Assembly (NCBI GenBank): GCA_946222995.1
Contig: CAMIOS010000002.1
Span: 124,001-188,000 of the forward strand
DNA length: 64,000 bases
DNA from: an uncultured Enhydrobacter sp.
GTDB lineage: Bacteria; Pseudomonadota; Gammaproteobacteria; Pseudomonadales; Moraxellaceae
Direction of reading: 5' to 3'
Shown here one piece after another: positions 63,617 through 64,000 of this stretch. The translations under genes were made by a program, and so were the position numbers. Numbering within the stretch: the first letter of the stretch is position 1; each line of letters opens with the position of its first letter. A model generated the notes under the pieces. It ran no database searches, was not told the DNA's origin, and worked only from the letters and a program-made list of their open reading frames with translations.

Positions 63617-64000
63617 TTATCCATTTCTTTTATTCAAAATCGCCCTTGCGACGTTTGAGCCATTTTGCCGACCCAAAAAGTCACTAATTTTCTGCCCAAC
63701 ATTGACCAGTTTTTCAAGGTCAATTCCCGTCTCAATGTCCATACCATGCAGCATATACACCACATCTTCGGTCGCCACATTGCCTGTCGCACCCTTAGCA
63801 TACGGACAGCCGCCAAGCCCTGCCACCGACGTCAAACTGCCACACGCCCATCTGCAAGGCGGCAAGCGTATTGCTTAACGCCTGCCCATAGGTATCGTGA
63901 AAATGTCCAGACACATTGTCAATGGCAATGTATTTGAGGGCAGCTTCTAGGGCTTTTTGCACTTTTAGCGGTGTGCCAACACCAATAGTATCGGCAATGC
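63617..64000 (-). pseudogene. mvaB: HMG-CoA lyase, frameshifted and cut by the window edge
   Basis: This is the C-terminal part of HMG-CoA lyase, which cleaves HMG-CoA to acetyl-CoA and acetoacetate in leucine degradation. One frame (64000-63831) reads ADTIGVGTPLKVQKALE, then HFHDTYGQALSNTLAALQMG and VWQFD. The other (from 63829) reads SVAGLGGCPYAKGATGNVAT and continues to the stop, including the catalytic Cys of the Gly-Cys-Pro motif. They join at GAC-G-TCG near 63830. The family expects a three-base codon there, so two bases seem missing. It could be a true mutation or a sequencing error. The 5' end is outside the window. Confidence 0.85.

Noticed and set aside
1..64000. tRNA, rRNA, CRISPR, insertion sequence or prophage genes
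   Set aside because: No characteristic sequence, repeat-spacer pattern, transposase or phage gene was recognised anywhere in the window.

Overview
The window looks like part of a chromosome from a gammaproteobacterium of the Moraxellaceae, most like Moraxella (osloensis-type) or Psychrobacter. This is inferred from gene order and protein style, because no database could be searched. The clearest evidence is the run pilM-pilN-pilO-pilP-pilQ-aroK-aroB-SPOR protein-gltB-gltD, which matches the Acinetobacter/Psychrobacter/Moraxella arrangement. Other support comes from a small type II secretion locus (gspF-gspG), a leucine-catabolism locus (mvaB, liuA), and moderately AT-rich DNA with AT-rich intergenic regions. 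There are no tRNA or rRNA genes, CRISPR arrays, insertion sequences or prophage genes.

Layout. 1-4652: the dsbD end (cut by the window edge), gspG, gspF and an unrecognised gene. 4879-9050: an AraC regulator, a long AT-rich gap, folate salvage gene fau, a small gene and a flippase. 9103-26607: glutamate synthase (gltBD), SPOR protein, shikimate genes aroB and aroK, and the type IV pilus assembly operon pilMNOPQ, divergent from the PBP1A gene. 26714-29811: trpF-SDR-trpB and a small membrane protein. 30207-33968: a SulP transporter, a DUF442 protein, small genes and a SUKH-like protein. 33969-37677: pdxB-epmA and gltS. 37728-40673: a 981-residue unknown protein with a C-terminal membrane anchor. 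40864-54952: a peroxide and electrophile stress neighbourhood with ahpF, ahpC, oxyR, sbcD-sbcC, an ohr remnant and nemA, interspersed with transporters (LysE type, CytX, LysO). 55092-61595: a CPA1 antiporter, a hybrid histidine kinase, tcdA, tatD and small secreted or membrane proteins. 61758-64000: isovaleryl-CoA dehydrogenase, an AT-rich unknown gene, and an HMG-CoA lyase gene that carries a frameshift and is cut by the window edge.

Most of the window is conserved core housekeeping. The parts most worth a second look are: a long terminator-like hairpin that ends exactly at the aroK start codon; the 981-residue anchored orphan; two broken genes (an ohr fragment and frameshifted mvaB); an AT-rich orphan wedged between mvaB and liuA; and two mutually exclusive hairpins in the ydcH leader. 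No complete, clearly novel multigene system is visible. The best candidates are single orphan genes and regulatory structures.
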